NCBI GenBank assembly: GCA_964568355.1
Contig: CAZMRK010000200.1
Span: 1-5,043, forward strand
DNA: 5,043 nucleotides
Direction: 5' to 3'
Source of the DNA: JAJPJX01 sp964568355
GTDB lineage: Bacteria; Acidobacteriota; Terriglobia; Bryobacterales; Bryobacteraceae
In this document: positions 1-5,043 of the stretch, piece by piece
Position numbering within the stretch: position 1 is the stretch's first letter
Layout of the letters: each line of letters begins with the position of its first letter
The notes under the pieces: generated by a model
What the model saw: the letters and a program-made list of their open reading frames with translations, nothing else
Told to the model about the DNA's origin: nothing
Database searches by the model: none
Translations under genes and position numbers: made by a program

Positions 1-275
1 TAAGCGCCGCGCTGCCCCGTACCGGCATACACGTGAACATGGATATCGATAAGGCCCGGAGTCACATAGAGGCCCGAGACGTTCACCACCTTATGAGCTT
101 TCGACGCGGGGATGTCGGCTGCCACCGCGGCGATCTTTCCGCCCTGAATGGCTACGTCGCGGACCGCGCTCAGGTGATTCTTTCCATCAATGACGTGGCC
201 GCCTTTGAGCAAAAGATCGTAAGGGCCCTGAGCAAAAGCGGCGCAGGCCAAGACCAGACAGAGGGATAATTTCAT
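1..275 (-). CDS. Secreted amidohydrolase/deacetylase-family metallohydrolase, N-terminal part (runs off left edge)
   Basis: The first 91 codons of a metal-dependent hydrolase of the amidohydrolase superfamily (dihydroorotase / D-aminoacylase / deacetylase-like) are present; the 3' end lies outside the window. Residues 1-15 look like a Sec signal peptide (Lys2, a hydrophobic core, then AFA before Gln16), so the enzyme is probably periplasmic or secreted. Residues 19-31 (YDLLLKGGHVIDG) form the usual N-terminal beta-sandwich strand, and residues 73-81 (PGLIDIHVH) carry the HxH metal-binding motif with His79 and His81. The following YAGTGQRGA stretch is typical of the amidohydrolase/deacetylase subgroup. 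The ATG at 275 is the start: the other nearby ATG upstream, in another frame, stops after three codons. No Shine-Dalgarno sequence is visible, and a -10-like hexamer sits where it would make a leaderless mRNA. The substrate cannot be told from this fragment, and the catalytic Asp and later metal ligands are outside the window. Family confidence is high; exact function is unknown. Confidence 0.88.
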   Translation of the reverse strand, partial: MKLSLCLVLACAAFAQGPYDLLLKGGHVIDGKNHLSAVRDVAIQGGKIAAVAADIPASKAHKVVNVSGLYVTPGLIDIHVHVYAGTGQRGA

Positions 276-310
276 GCGGACATTTTACACTGCCCGGGCA
301 GGGCCGCAAC
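276..310 (-). promoter_or_regulatory. Candidate promoter of the amidohydrolase gene, leaderless type, with a 12-base palindrome
   Basis: On the minus strand a TAAAAT hexamer (287-282, five of six matches to TATAAT) lies 16 bases downstream of TTGCGG (309-304, a weak -35). Transcription would begin about seven bases after the -10, at or next to the A of the ATG at 275. This fits the absence of any Shine-Dalgarno sequence. A perfect palindrome CTGCCCGGGCAG (290-301) falls in the spacer and could be an operator, but it could also be chance in GC-rich DNA. Seen directly: the hexamers and the palindrome. Inferred: promoter activity. Confidence 0.35.
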
Positions 311-339
311 TACTGCAATGGGGTGTAAGGGAGCGGACT

Positions 340-1320
340 TTAGAGCACGCGGCTGCGCAAAAAATTCCAGGCGGTTTCCACGATCCCGCCAAGCTCGGTA
401 TAGCACGGACTCCACCCCAGCGTGCGGCGCAGTTTGTCCGCATTGGCTACCAAAGCGGCCGGATCGCCGTCACGCCGCGGCCCGATCTGGAAAGGCACCT
501 TTTTTCCGGTGACCTGCTCCACCGCCTGGATCACCTGCTTTACCGAAAAACCCTGCCCCGTGCCGACGTTGTACTGGCCGGAAGGCCCCCCGGCGATCAG
601 CGCATCCACCGCGCGAATATGTGCCTCCGCCAGATCCTGCACGTGAATATAGTCGCGGATGCAGGTGCCGTCCGGCGTATCGTAATCGTCGCCGAAGATG
701 GTGACCGGTTTCCCCGTGACCACCGCCCGCAGCAGCAGCGGGATCAGGTGGGTCTCGGGTTCATGCTCCTCACCGAGTTCGCCCTCCGGGTCGGCCCCGG
801 ACGCATTGAAGTACCGCAGGGCCACGCTGTGCAGCCCGTGGATCTGGTCGAACCAGTGCAGCATCCGCTCCACCATCACCTTGGACTCGCCATAGGCATT
901 TACCGGCTGGATCGGGAACTCCTCCAGGATCGGCGTGGCGTGCGGCATTCCGTATACCGCGGCGGTGGATGAGAAAACCAGCCGCTTCACCCCGGCGCGC
1001 AGCATCGCCGTCAGCAGAGAGAGCGAGCCCCCCGTGTTGTTGGCGAAATAGACCTCCGGAACGCGCATCGATTCGCCCACCGCGATATAGGCCGCGAAAT
1101 GAATCACGGCTGCCGGACGCACTTCCTCCAGCACGGCGGTGACCGCGGCCGTATCCGCCAGGTCGATCTGGTGGAACGGCGTGTCCCGCACGTTGTGCCG
1201 GTAGCCGTGCGAAAGGTTGTCCACCACCGTCACGGCGTAGCCGCGCTTCCGCAGCAGTTTGACGGTGTGGGAACCGATGTATCCGGCGCCGCCGGTCACT
1301 AGAATGGACGAGGGAGTCAC
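340..1320 (-). CDS. galE: UDP-glucose 4-epimerase GalE
   Basis: GalE interconverts UDP-glucose and UDP-galactose in the cytoplasm using tightly bound NAD, supplying galactose for the Leloir pathway and for surface polysaccharide. The 326-residue product has the normal length for the family. It shows the Rossmann motif TGGAGYIGSH (9-18), Asp34 at the end of strand 2 for the NAD ribose, the catalytic Ser118 (FSSTAAVYG) and the Tyr143-x3-Lys147 pair (NAYGESK). Further GalE signatures are RYFNASGADPEGELGE (169-184), DGTCIRDYIHVQDL (217-230), YNVGTGQGFSV (250-260) and RRDGDPAALVANADK (282-296). The reading frame stays open upstream to a GTG at 1431, but that start would run into the divergent gene and add about 37 residues with no family counterpart. 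The GTG at 1320, seven codons before the VTGGAGYIG strand, is preferred although its Shine-Dalgarno is poor. A Leu at 290 occupies the place of E. coli Tyr299, so preference between UDP-Glc and UDP-GlcNAc is open. No terminator is visible before the amidohydrolase gene, 64 bases on. Confidence 0.95.
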   Translation of the reverse strand: MTPSSILVTGGAGYIGSHTVKLLRKRGYAVTVVDNLSHGYRHNVRDTPFHQIDLADTAAVTAVLEEVRPAAVIHFAAYIAVGESMRVPEVYFANNTGGSLSLLTAMLRAGVKRLVFSSTAAVYGMPHATPILEEFPIQPVNAYGESKVMVERMLHWFDQIHGLHSVALRYFNASGADPEGELGEEHEPETHLIPLLLRAVVTGKPVTIFGDDYDTPDGTCIRDYIHVQDLAEAHIRAVDALIAGGPSGQYNVGTGQGFSVKQVIQAVEQVTGKKVPFQIGPRRDGDPAALVANADKLRRTLGWSPCYTELGGIVETAWNFLRSRVL

Positions 1321-1366
1321 GGTGTTTGCGAGGTCCAAGAACCGATTGTAGTAGCATGGCAAGTCT
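1321..1366. promoter_or_regulatory. 46-base divergent intergenic region between galE and the thiamine-diphosphate enzyme gene
   Basis: This short gap must hold the start signals for both divergent genes. The galE -10 is clear. For the plus-strand gene only weak elements are visible: TTGCGA (1326-1331) as a possible -35 and TAGCAT (1352-1357, four of six) as a -10, with a poor spacing of 20. There is no clear Shine-Dalgarno before the ATG at 1367, so this gene may be transcribed from further upstream, inside galE, or be nearly leaderless. No convincing operator dyad was seen. Confidence 0.5.
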
Positions 1367-1373
1367 ATGCCAA
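1345..1373 (-). promoter_or_regulatory. Sigma70-like promoter of galE
   Basis: On the minus strand TTGGCA (1373-1368, five of six to TTGACA) and TACAAT (1350-1345, five of six to TATAAT) are separated by exactly 17 bases. Transcription would start near 1338, leaving a leader of about 18 bases before the GTG at 1320, which also supports that start over the upstream in-frame GTG at 1431. The -35 element overlaps the start codon (1367-1369) and second codon of the divergent enzyme gene, so polymerase on one promoter probably interferes with the other. Motifs are seen directly; activity is inferred. Confidence 0.6.
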
Positions 1374-3028
1374 ATGGAGCGGAACTGTTTGTCGATGCCT
1401 TGCAGAAGCTGGGAATCGATCGGATCTTCACCCTGGTCGGAGATCATTTGAATGAAGTGCTGTCGGTTGCCGGGCGCGCGGGGATCCAGATCATCGATAT
1501 GCGGCATGAATCCGGCGTGACTCACGCCGCCGACGCCTGGGCCAGAACCACGCGCAAGCCCTCCGTTTCGCTGGTGACCGGAGGACCGGGCCATACCAAC
1601 TCGCTGACCGGGATCGCCACCGCCTATCTGGCTGCCAGCCCGTTGATCGCCGTCAGCGGCAGCCGCGCCAGCGTGGTGGCCGAGCGGCAGGCCTTCCAGG
1701 ATATCGACCAGGTAGGCATGACCCGCCCGGTCGTGAAATGGGCCGCCGAGCCCCCCAATGCCGCGCAAATCCCCTTCTATTTGGGCCGCGCTTACACCGA
1801 AGCCAATTCCGGACGCAAGGGGCCCGTGCACCTGACGATTCCGGTCGATCTGTTCCTGGCAAAAACCGAGACGCCGGCTGCGCTGCCGCTCCCGGTAGAG
1901 ACCGCCGGCGGCGCTCTCGCGGAAGACTTGGAGAAGGCCGTGGAGTTGCTGCGTGCCGCCGAGCGCCCCGTGGTGATTGCCGGTAGCGGCGTCTGGTGGT
2001 CCGCCGCCGAGGCTGAACTGCAGGCCTTTATCGAGAAGACCTCGCTGCCGCTCTATACCATCACCATGGCCAAGGGAACCGTCTCCGACGAGCATCCCCT
2101 GTGCCTGGGCTATGCCGATCCAGCGCTGAATCATGCCGTCCATACGGCATTCCGGGAGGCCGACCTCTTTCTGGTGATCGGCAAGCGCATCGATTACCGC
2201 CTCGCGCTCGGCGGTCCGCGCCTCTTTCCGCCCGGTGCCCGGTTCATCCAGATCGACCTCCATCCTCAGGAACTGGGCATGAATCGCAAGCTGGAGCTCG
2301 GCATCTGCGCCGACGTGAAGCGGACTCTGTGCGGCCTGCTGCTGGCCGCCGGAGAAAAGCCCTGGGCGCCCCGCGCCGCCTGGCTCGACCGACTGCGCGG
2401 ACTCCGCGCGGAATGGCAGCAGAAAGTGGAGACTTTGGCTCGCGACGAAGGCACTCCCCTGCATCCTGCCGCCTTCTACCGCGAGCTTCGAAAAGCCCTG
2501 CCGCCCAATGTCCTGTATTCCTGGGACGGCGGCGATTTCGCCCACTGGGGCCGCGTATCGCTGCCGGCGGTTCGCCCCGGCGCCTGGCTGCGCCTGGGAC
2601 CGCTGGGGACCATCGGCTCGGCACTCCCCAATGCCATCGCGCTGCAATTGGCCCATCCCGATCAGCCTGTCGTCATGATCACCGGCGACGGCTCGCTGGG
2701 TTTCTATATCGCCGAGTTCGATACCGCCGTGCGCCATAACCTGCCCTTTGTCGTGATCGTCGGCAACGACGGCGGCTGGGGCCTGGAGCGGGAGCTGCAA
2801 GGCTTCGAGACCGGGGGGAAAACCGTCGCCTGCGAGCTTCGCCGCACCCGCTACGACATCGTGATGGAAGGCTTCGGCGGGAAAGGTGAAACCATCGATC
2901 GCCTGGACCAGGTGGCTCCGGCCGTCCGGCGGGCCTTCTCCGCCGGCGTGCCCTACTGCCTGAACGTCAACATTCGCGGGGTGCGGTCGCCGTTTACGGA
3001 ATGGCAGATCAGCGGGAAGAAAAAGTAA
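1367..3028 (+). CDS. Thiamine-diphosphate-dependent enzyme, acetolactate synthase / 2-hydroxyacyl-CoA lyase-like (IlvB superfamily)
   Basis: This 553-residue protein is a full-length cytoplasmic member of the superfamily that uses thiamine diphosphate and Mg2+ to cleave or join 2-keto or 2-hydroxyacyl substrates. Three domains are visible. The pyrimidine-binding domain (about 1-175) has catalytic Glu48 in MRHES, a GGPGHTN turn, a FQDIDQV helix and GPVHLTIPVDL near 151-162. The central domain (about 185-325) includes RPVVIAGSG. The diphosphate-binding domain (about 360-535) has GDG at 440-442 and Asn467, 26 residues after Asp441, giving the GDG-x-N metal site. The usual NN is ND here (GNDGGWG), a form I associate with the hydroxyacyl-CoA lyase/oxalyl-CoA decarboxylase-like branch, as is the RYDIVMEGFGGKGE stretch near the C-terminus. 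No acetolactate synthase small subunit (IlvN/H) or other branched-chain gene is next to it, so it is probably not the biosynthetic IlvB. The ATG at 1367 is the only reasonable start, since an in-frame TAG lies at 1352. Its 3' end overlaps the convergent PEP-CTERM gene. Substrate unknown. Confidence 0.9.
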   Translation: MPNGAELFVDALQKLGIDRIFTLVGDHLNEVLSVAGRAGIQIIDMRHESGVTHAADAWARTTRKPSVSLVTGGPGHTNSLTGIATAYLAASPLIAVSGSRASVVAERQAFQDIDQVGMTRPVVKWAAEPPNAAQIPFYLGRAYTEANSGRKGPVHLTIPVDLFLAKTETPAALPLPVETAGGALAEDLEKAVELLRAAERPVVIAGSGVWWSAAEAELQAFIEKTSLPLYTITMAKGTVSDEHPLCLGYADPALNHAVHTAFREADLFLVIGKRIDYRLALGGPRLFPPGARFIQIDLHPQELGMNRKLELGICADVKRTLCGLLLAAGEKPWAPRAAWLDRLRGLRAEWQQKVETLARDEGTPLHPAAFYRELRKALPPNVLYSWDGGDFAHWGRVSLPAVRPGAWLRLGPLGTIGSALPNAIALQLAHPDQPVVMITGDGSLGFYIAEFDTAVRHNLPFVVIVGNDGGWGLERELQGFETGGKTVACELRRTRYDIVMEGFGGKGETIDRLDQVAPAVRRAFSAGVPYCLNVNIRGVRSPFTEWQISGKKK

Positions 3029-3689
3029 TCCGCCGGGCGAGGAGAACCGTCGCCCCGCCTGCCAGCGCCAGCACGAACGAAGCCGGTTCCGGTGTCTCGG
3101 AGACCGAAGTCGCCAGAACGCGATTGGTTACCGCGCCTACGTGCAGCGACCCTTGCGATGAGGAGAGCGAGGCCGAAAAATTCTGGGCCAGCGTATATCC
3201 GGGCAGCCCGATCTCCAGGTTGTCCCCCAGATTGCGGATGACCAGAACAGCGCCATCGCTCCGGGGCTCGAGCGCCCGGTCGCTGAAGAGCGTACCCGCC
3301 AGGTCAGGCGTGAGATCGATGCTGCCCATAATCACACTGACCGGTCCGGTGTAGCCGTAGCTGTTCCGGTACCCGGTTGCCAGCCCCAACGGCGTGCCTT
3401 GGTTCAACGGAGTCGAAACCCTGCCATCGGGCGACTCCAGGAACACGCCGAACCGGTATGCGGAGTCGCTCCAGGGCGGCAGCGCGCTGAGCAGGAACGA
3501 AATTTGCGTGGGGTAGGGAGAAGCCCCCGCGTCGCCCGCCATTCGCGCAAAATTCCAGATACCGATCGAGAAAGCCAGCGAACTGCCCTGCTCGAAGGTG
3601 ACCTGATCCTCCGAGCTCACGTCAATGCGTGCGCCCTCCAGAGGCCTCAGCGCCATCGCCAGCAGAATCGTAAGCAGGAGCTGCCTCAT
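3009..3689 (-). CDS. PEP-CTERM sorting-domain exported protein of unknown function
   Basis: This is a 226-residue exported protein. An N-terminal signal peptide (Met1, Arg2, hydrophobic 3-14, probable cleavage near Ala20) is followed by a low-charge, Ser/Gly/Leu-rich body with probable beta structure. The C-terminus is a textbook PEP-CTERM tail: TPEPAS at 199-204 with Pro200-Glu201-Pro202, a hydrophobic span 205-217 and basic Arg219-Arg220. In known systems this tail is recognised and cut by an exosortase (EpsH/XrtA type) during export of extracellular-matrix or envelope proteins; no exosortase is in the window. The body (about 22-195) matches no family I recognise. A GTG at 3698 gives three more residues, but the ATG at 3689 is preferred because GGGGTG lies six bases before it. 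The stop at 3009 lies inside the last codons of the convergent enzyme gene. A TAGAAT hexamer (3708-3703) is a possible -10, but it has no matching -35 and nearly touches the ribosome site, so the promoter is unresolved. Confidence 0.9.
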   Translation of the reverse strand: MRQLLLTILLAMALRPLEGARIDVSSEDQVTFEQGSSLAFSIGIWNFARMAGDAGASPYPTQISFLLSALPPWSDSAYRFGVFLESPDGRVSTPLNQGTPLGLATGYRNSYGYTGPVSVIMGSIDLTPDLAGTLFSDRALEPRSDGAVLVIRNLGDNLEIGLPGYTLAQNFSASLSSSQGSLHVGAVTNRVLATSVSETPEPASFVLALAGGATVLLARRITFSSR

Positions 3690-3790
3690 ACGCCGCACCC
3701 CAATTCTACGGCGGAAGGCCGCTGCCTGCGAGCAGCCCTGTACTGGACCGAGCTATCCCTATGAGGAGTATTCCCTTGGACAAAAAGGGC
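3690..3790 (-). other. 101-base intergenic region between the HEAT-repeat gene and the PEP-CTERM gene
   Basis: This gap should hold the PEP-CTERM ribosome site (GGGGTG, 3701-3696) and possibly its promoter. Directly after the HEAT-gene stop there is a small hairpin (stem CCCTT/AAGGG, 3789-3773, seven-base loop) without a following T-run, and further on a GCTGC/GCAGC stem of five pairs (3721-3736). Neither is convincing as a terminator, so read-through from the HEAT gene into the PEP-CTERM gene is possible. No small gene or RNA is supported here. Confidence 0.4.
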
Positions 3791-4975
3791 TTATCGCAGC
3801 AGCGTGAAACGGGGCGCCAAGCCGTCGTCGTCCGGCGGAACCGCCGGTTCGGAGACCGGTAACGCCTTGGAGGACAGGCTCGCAATCCCTTCGTCGGCCA
3901 GAACTTCCAATTCCAGGTCCGCTAGCGAAGGTTGGTCGGTCTTGGGCTTTGCTGCTGGCAGCACGAACTCGCCGCGTCCCCACCAGAGATCGGCATAGAT
4001 CCAGACCTGCCCTTGCGGGGCGCCAGCCTGGTTGTCCGGCCCCAGATATTCGACCTGGTAGCTATTGGGCGGGTCGGATTCCTCCACCGAAGGCCGGACC
4101 GAGTACGGATCGATCCGCTCCCCTTCTTCCCGGATCTCGAAGTTCGTAGCCAGCAGGTGTGTTTCCTCCGCGGCCGGCAACGTGACCAGAAAACGCCGGT
4201 ACCGGTCGCATACCTGCGGCGGGGAGATCTCGATCGATACCACCGGGCGGGAATCGTAATAGCGTTGGCGCTCGCGTAGAGCTTCCAGCGAACGCTCCGC
4301 CCTGGCGTGGACCATGGGGCTCGGATCTTGCACCATCCTTTCGACTTCCGGCAGGAATCGCAGATCGCCGCTGGCCGCCATCACCCAGGCCGCGGCCGCC
4401 CGGAACAACTCCTGCGAGTGCCGCGCCATGGAGAAAATCCGCCCGATCGACAGCGGATCGCCCAGCCGGTAGAGCCCCAACAGGGCATTGCCTTGAACCC
4501 GGTGATGCGGATCCTGGAGGCCCTCCAGCAGCACGTTCTGCACCCCGTTTCCCGTCATCCCCCAAAGCGCTTCGAGCGCATTGGCGCGAACCCGAGGATC
4601 GGGATGCCGCAGGCGATGGCTGACCCAGCGAGGCTCCTGGTGCAATTTGCTCAGCAGGGCCGCCGCTCGGGAACGCACATAGGTGTCCGGATGCTGTAGC
4701 AACTGGGTCAGAAACAGCGCGCCGAGATTGCCCCGCAGTACCGTGATGAGATCCAGTAAGCGAAGCGCCGACCCCCGCCCCTTGCCCGCAGCCGGCTTCC
4801 AGGAGAACAACTGCTGGACCAGCATCCTTTCCAGCTTGGGCTCCTGCTGCCTGAGTTTGAGAGCCAGGTTCGAAGCCTGGGAGAGCGTAAACCGCTCCGG
4901 GTCGCATAATGCGCCAACCATCTTCTCCGTCGGGATCATGCTGAAAAATAAGATCGGCAGGGATCGCCGAATCAT
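3791..4975 (-). CDS. HEAT-repeat protein with an unrecognised beta-rich C-terminal region
   Basis: The 394-residue product has an alpha-helical solenoid in its N-terminal 60 percent and a different C-terminal half. HEAT-type helix pairs can be seen at about 83-112 (QHPDTYVRSRAAALLSKL), 115-141 (HPDPRVRANALEALW), 144-172 (DPHHRVQGNALLGLYRL), 175-202 and 204-235 (DPSPMVHARAERSLEAL), with the conserved DP-x-x-VR-x-x-A pattern. Such repeats are protein-binding scaffolds. Residues 245-340 alternate like beta strands (VVSIEISPP, RRFLVTLP, NFEIREEGERI, YQVEYLGP, GQVWIYADLWW), and 341-385 are Pro/Asp/Glu-rich and probably disordered. I do not recognise the C-terminal region. There is no clear signal peptide (only a short hydrophobic run at 5-14), so it is probably cytoplasmic. 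The ATG at 4975 follows the upstream gene's stop by five bases, which suggests co-transcription and translational coupling. Met13 and Met19 are alternative starts; Met19 has a GGAG only three bases away. The HEAT assignment is firm; the role is unknown. Confidence 0.87.
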   Translation of the reverse strand: MIRRSLPILFFSMIPTEKMVGALCDPERFTLSQASNLALKLRQQEPKLERMLVQQLFSWKPAAGKGRGSALRLLDLITVLRGNLGALFLTQLLQHPDTYVRSRAAALLSKLHQEPRWVSHRLRHPDPRVRANALEALWGMTGNGVQNVLLEGLQDPHHRVQGNALLGLYRLGDPLSIGRIFSMARHSQELFRAAAAWVMAASGDLRFLPEVERMVQDPSPMVHARAERSLEALRERQRYYDSRPVVSIEISPPQVCDRYRRFLVTLPAAEETHLLATNFEIREEGERIDPYSVRPSVEESDPPNSYQVEYLGPDNQAGAPQGQVWIYADLWWGRGEFVLPAAKPKTDQPSLADLELEVLADEGIASLSSKALPVSEPAVPPDDDGLAPRFTLLR

Positions 4976-4980
4976 TAGGC

Positions 4981-5043
4981 CTAGAAGCGCCGGTAGACGA
5001 TCGTATGCTGCGACCGCGCCACTTCCCGGTAAGGACCGAGCCA
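4981..5043 (-). CDS. C-terminal 20 codons of an unidentified gene running off the right edge
   Basis: Reading the minus strand from the right edge gives 20 sense codons ending in TAG at 4983-4981 (peptide ends SQHTIVYRRF). Sixteen of the 20 third positions are G or C, as expected for coding sequence in this genome. The alternative frame, which would extend the HEAT gene upstream to the edge, has less than half GC at third positions and several CTA/TTA codons. This argues for a separate upstream gene that ends five bases before the HEAT-protein ATG and is probably co-transcribed with it. The fragment is too short to name the family; a membrane glycosyltransferase tail is one possibility only. 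Confidence 0.6.
   Translation of the reverse strand, partial: WLGPYREVARSQHTIVYRRF

Noticed and set aside
33..269. A 78-codon plus-strand frame at the left edge
   Set aside because: It is antisense to the amidohydrolase N-terminus, whose signal peptide and HxH motif are clear.
274..972. A 232-codon plus-strand open frame opposite galE
   Set aside because: It lies entirely antisense to the conserved GalE catalytic and C-terminal regions, has His/Arg-rich non-domain sequence and no ribosome site.
1320..1431. N-terminal extension of galE to the GTG at 1431
   Set aside because: It would overlap the divergent gene's first 65 bases, lies upstream of the good promoter, and adds residues not found in the GalE family.
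2101..2739. A 212-codon plus-strand open frame inside the thiamine-diphosphate enzyme gene
   Set aside because: It is Arg/Pro-rich shadow sequence in another frame; the overlapping frame carries the conserved GDG metal site.
770..2800. A 676-codon open frame on the minus strand antisense to the thiamine-diphosphate enzyme gene and running into galE in another frame
   Set aside because: It is rich in Gly, Arg and Gln, has no family motif, and crosses two genes with strong conserved motifs. Long antisense open frames are expected in GC-rich DNA with biased codon use.
3773..3789. Hairpin CCCTT/AAGGG just after the HEAT-gene stop, considered as a terminator
   Set aside because: The stem has five pairs, partly A-T, and no T-run follows on the minus strand.
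4062..4907. A 281-codon minus-strand open frame inside the HEAT gene
   Set aside because: It is the same strand in another frame, Gly/Ala/Ser-rich with no motif, while the HEAT frame shows regular repeats.

Overview
The window is a gene-dense stretch of GC-rich bacterial chromosome with six protein-coding genes, two of them cut by the window edges, and no RNA gene, CRISPR array, insertion sequence or phage gene that I can see. Three traits suggest an Acidobacteriota relative of the Solibacter/Bryobacter type: a secreted protein with a PEP-CTERM tail, an exported amidohydrolase of the HxH metallohydrolase type, and a HEAT-repeat protein. This assignment is an inference from gene style and composition, not from a marker gene.

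Layout, left to right. The minus-strand 5' part of a secreted amidohydrolase occupies the first 275 bases. Upstream of it, also on the minus strand, is galE (UDP-glucose 4-epimerase), ending at 340 and starting at a GTG at 1320. A 46-base divergent gap then separates galE from the only plus-strand gene, a thiamine-diphosphate-dependent enzyme of the acetolactate synthase / 2-hydroxyacyl-CoA lyase superfamily (1367-3028). Its 3' end overlaps by 20 bases the 3' end of a convergent minus-strand gene for a small PEP-CTERM exported protein. Upstream of that on the minus strand are a HEAT-repeat protein with an unrecognised C-terminal region (3791-4975) and, five bases further, the last 20 codons of another gene that runs off the right edge.

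How they fit together. The minus-strand genes form two probable transcription groups: the right-edge gene plus the HEAT protein (5-base gap, probably co-transcribed), perhaps continuing into the PEP-CTERM gene after a 101-base gap, and galE plus the amidohydrolase (64-base gap). A good sigma70-like promoter (TTGGCA, 17 bases, TACAAT) can be read for galE, with its -35 element lying on the start codon of the divergent enzyme gene. A second, weaker promoter before the amidohydrolase would give a leaderless message. GalE supplies UDP-galactose for surface polysaccharide, and the PEP-CTERM protein is an envelope or matrix protein whose sorting depends on an exosortase encoded elsewhere, so a loose cell-surface theme is possible. 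The window does not show a coherent pathway and I do not see a clear new multi-gene system. The parts least explained by known families are the C-terminal half of the HEAT protein and the body of the PEP-CTERM protein.
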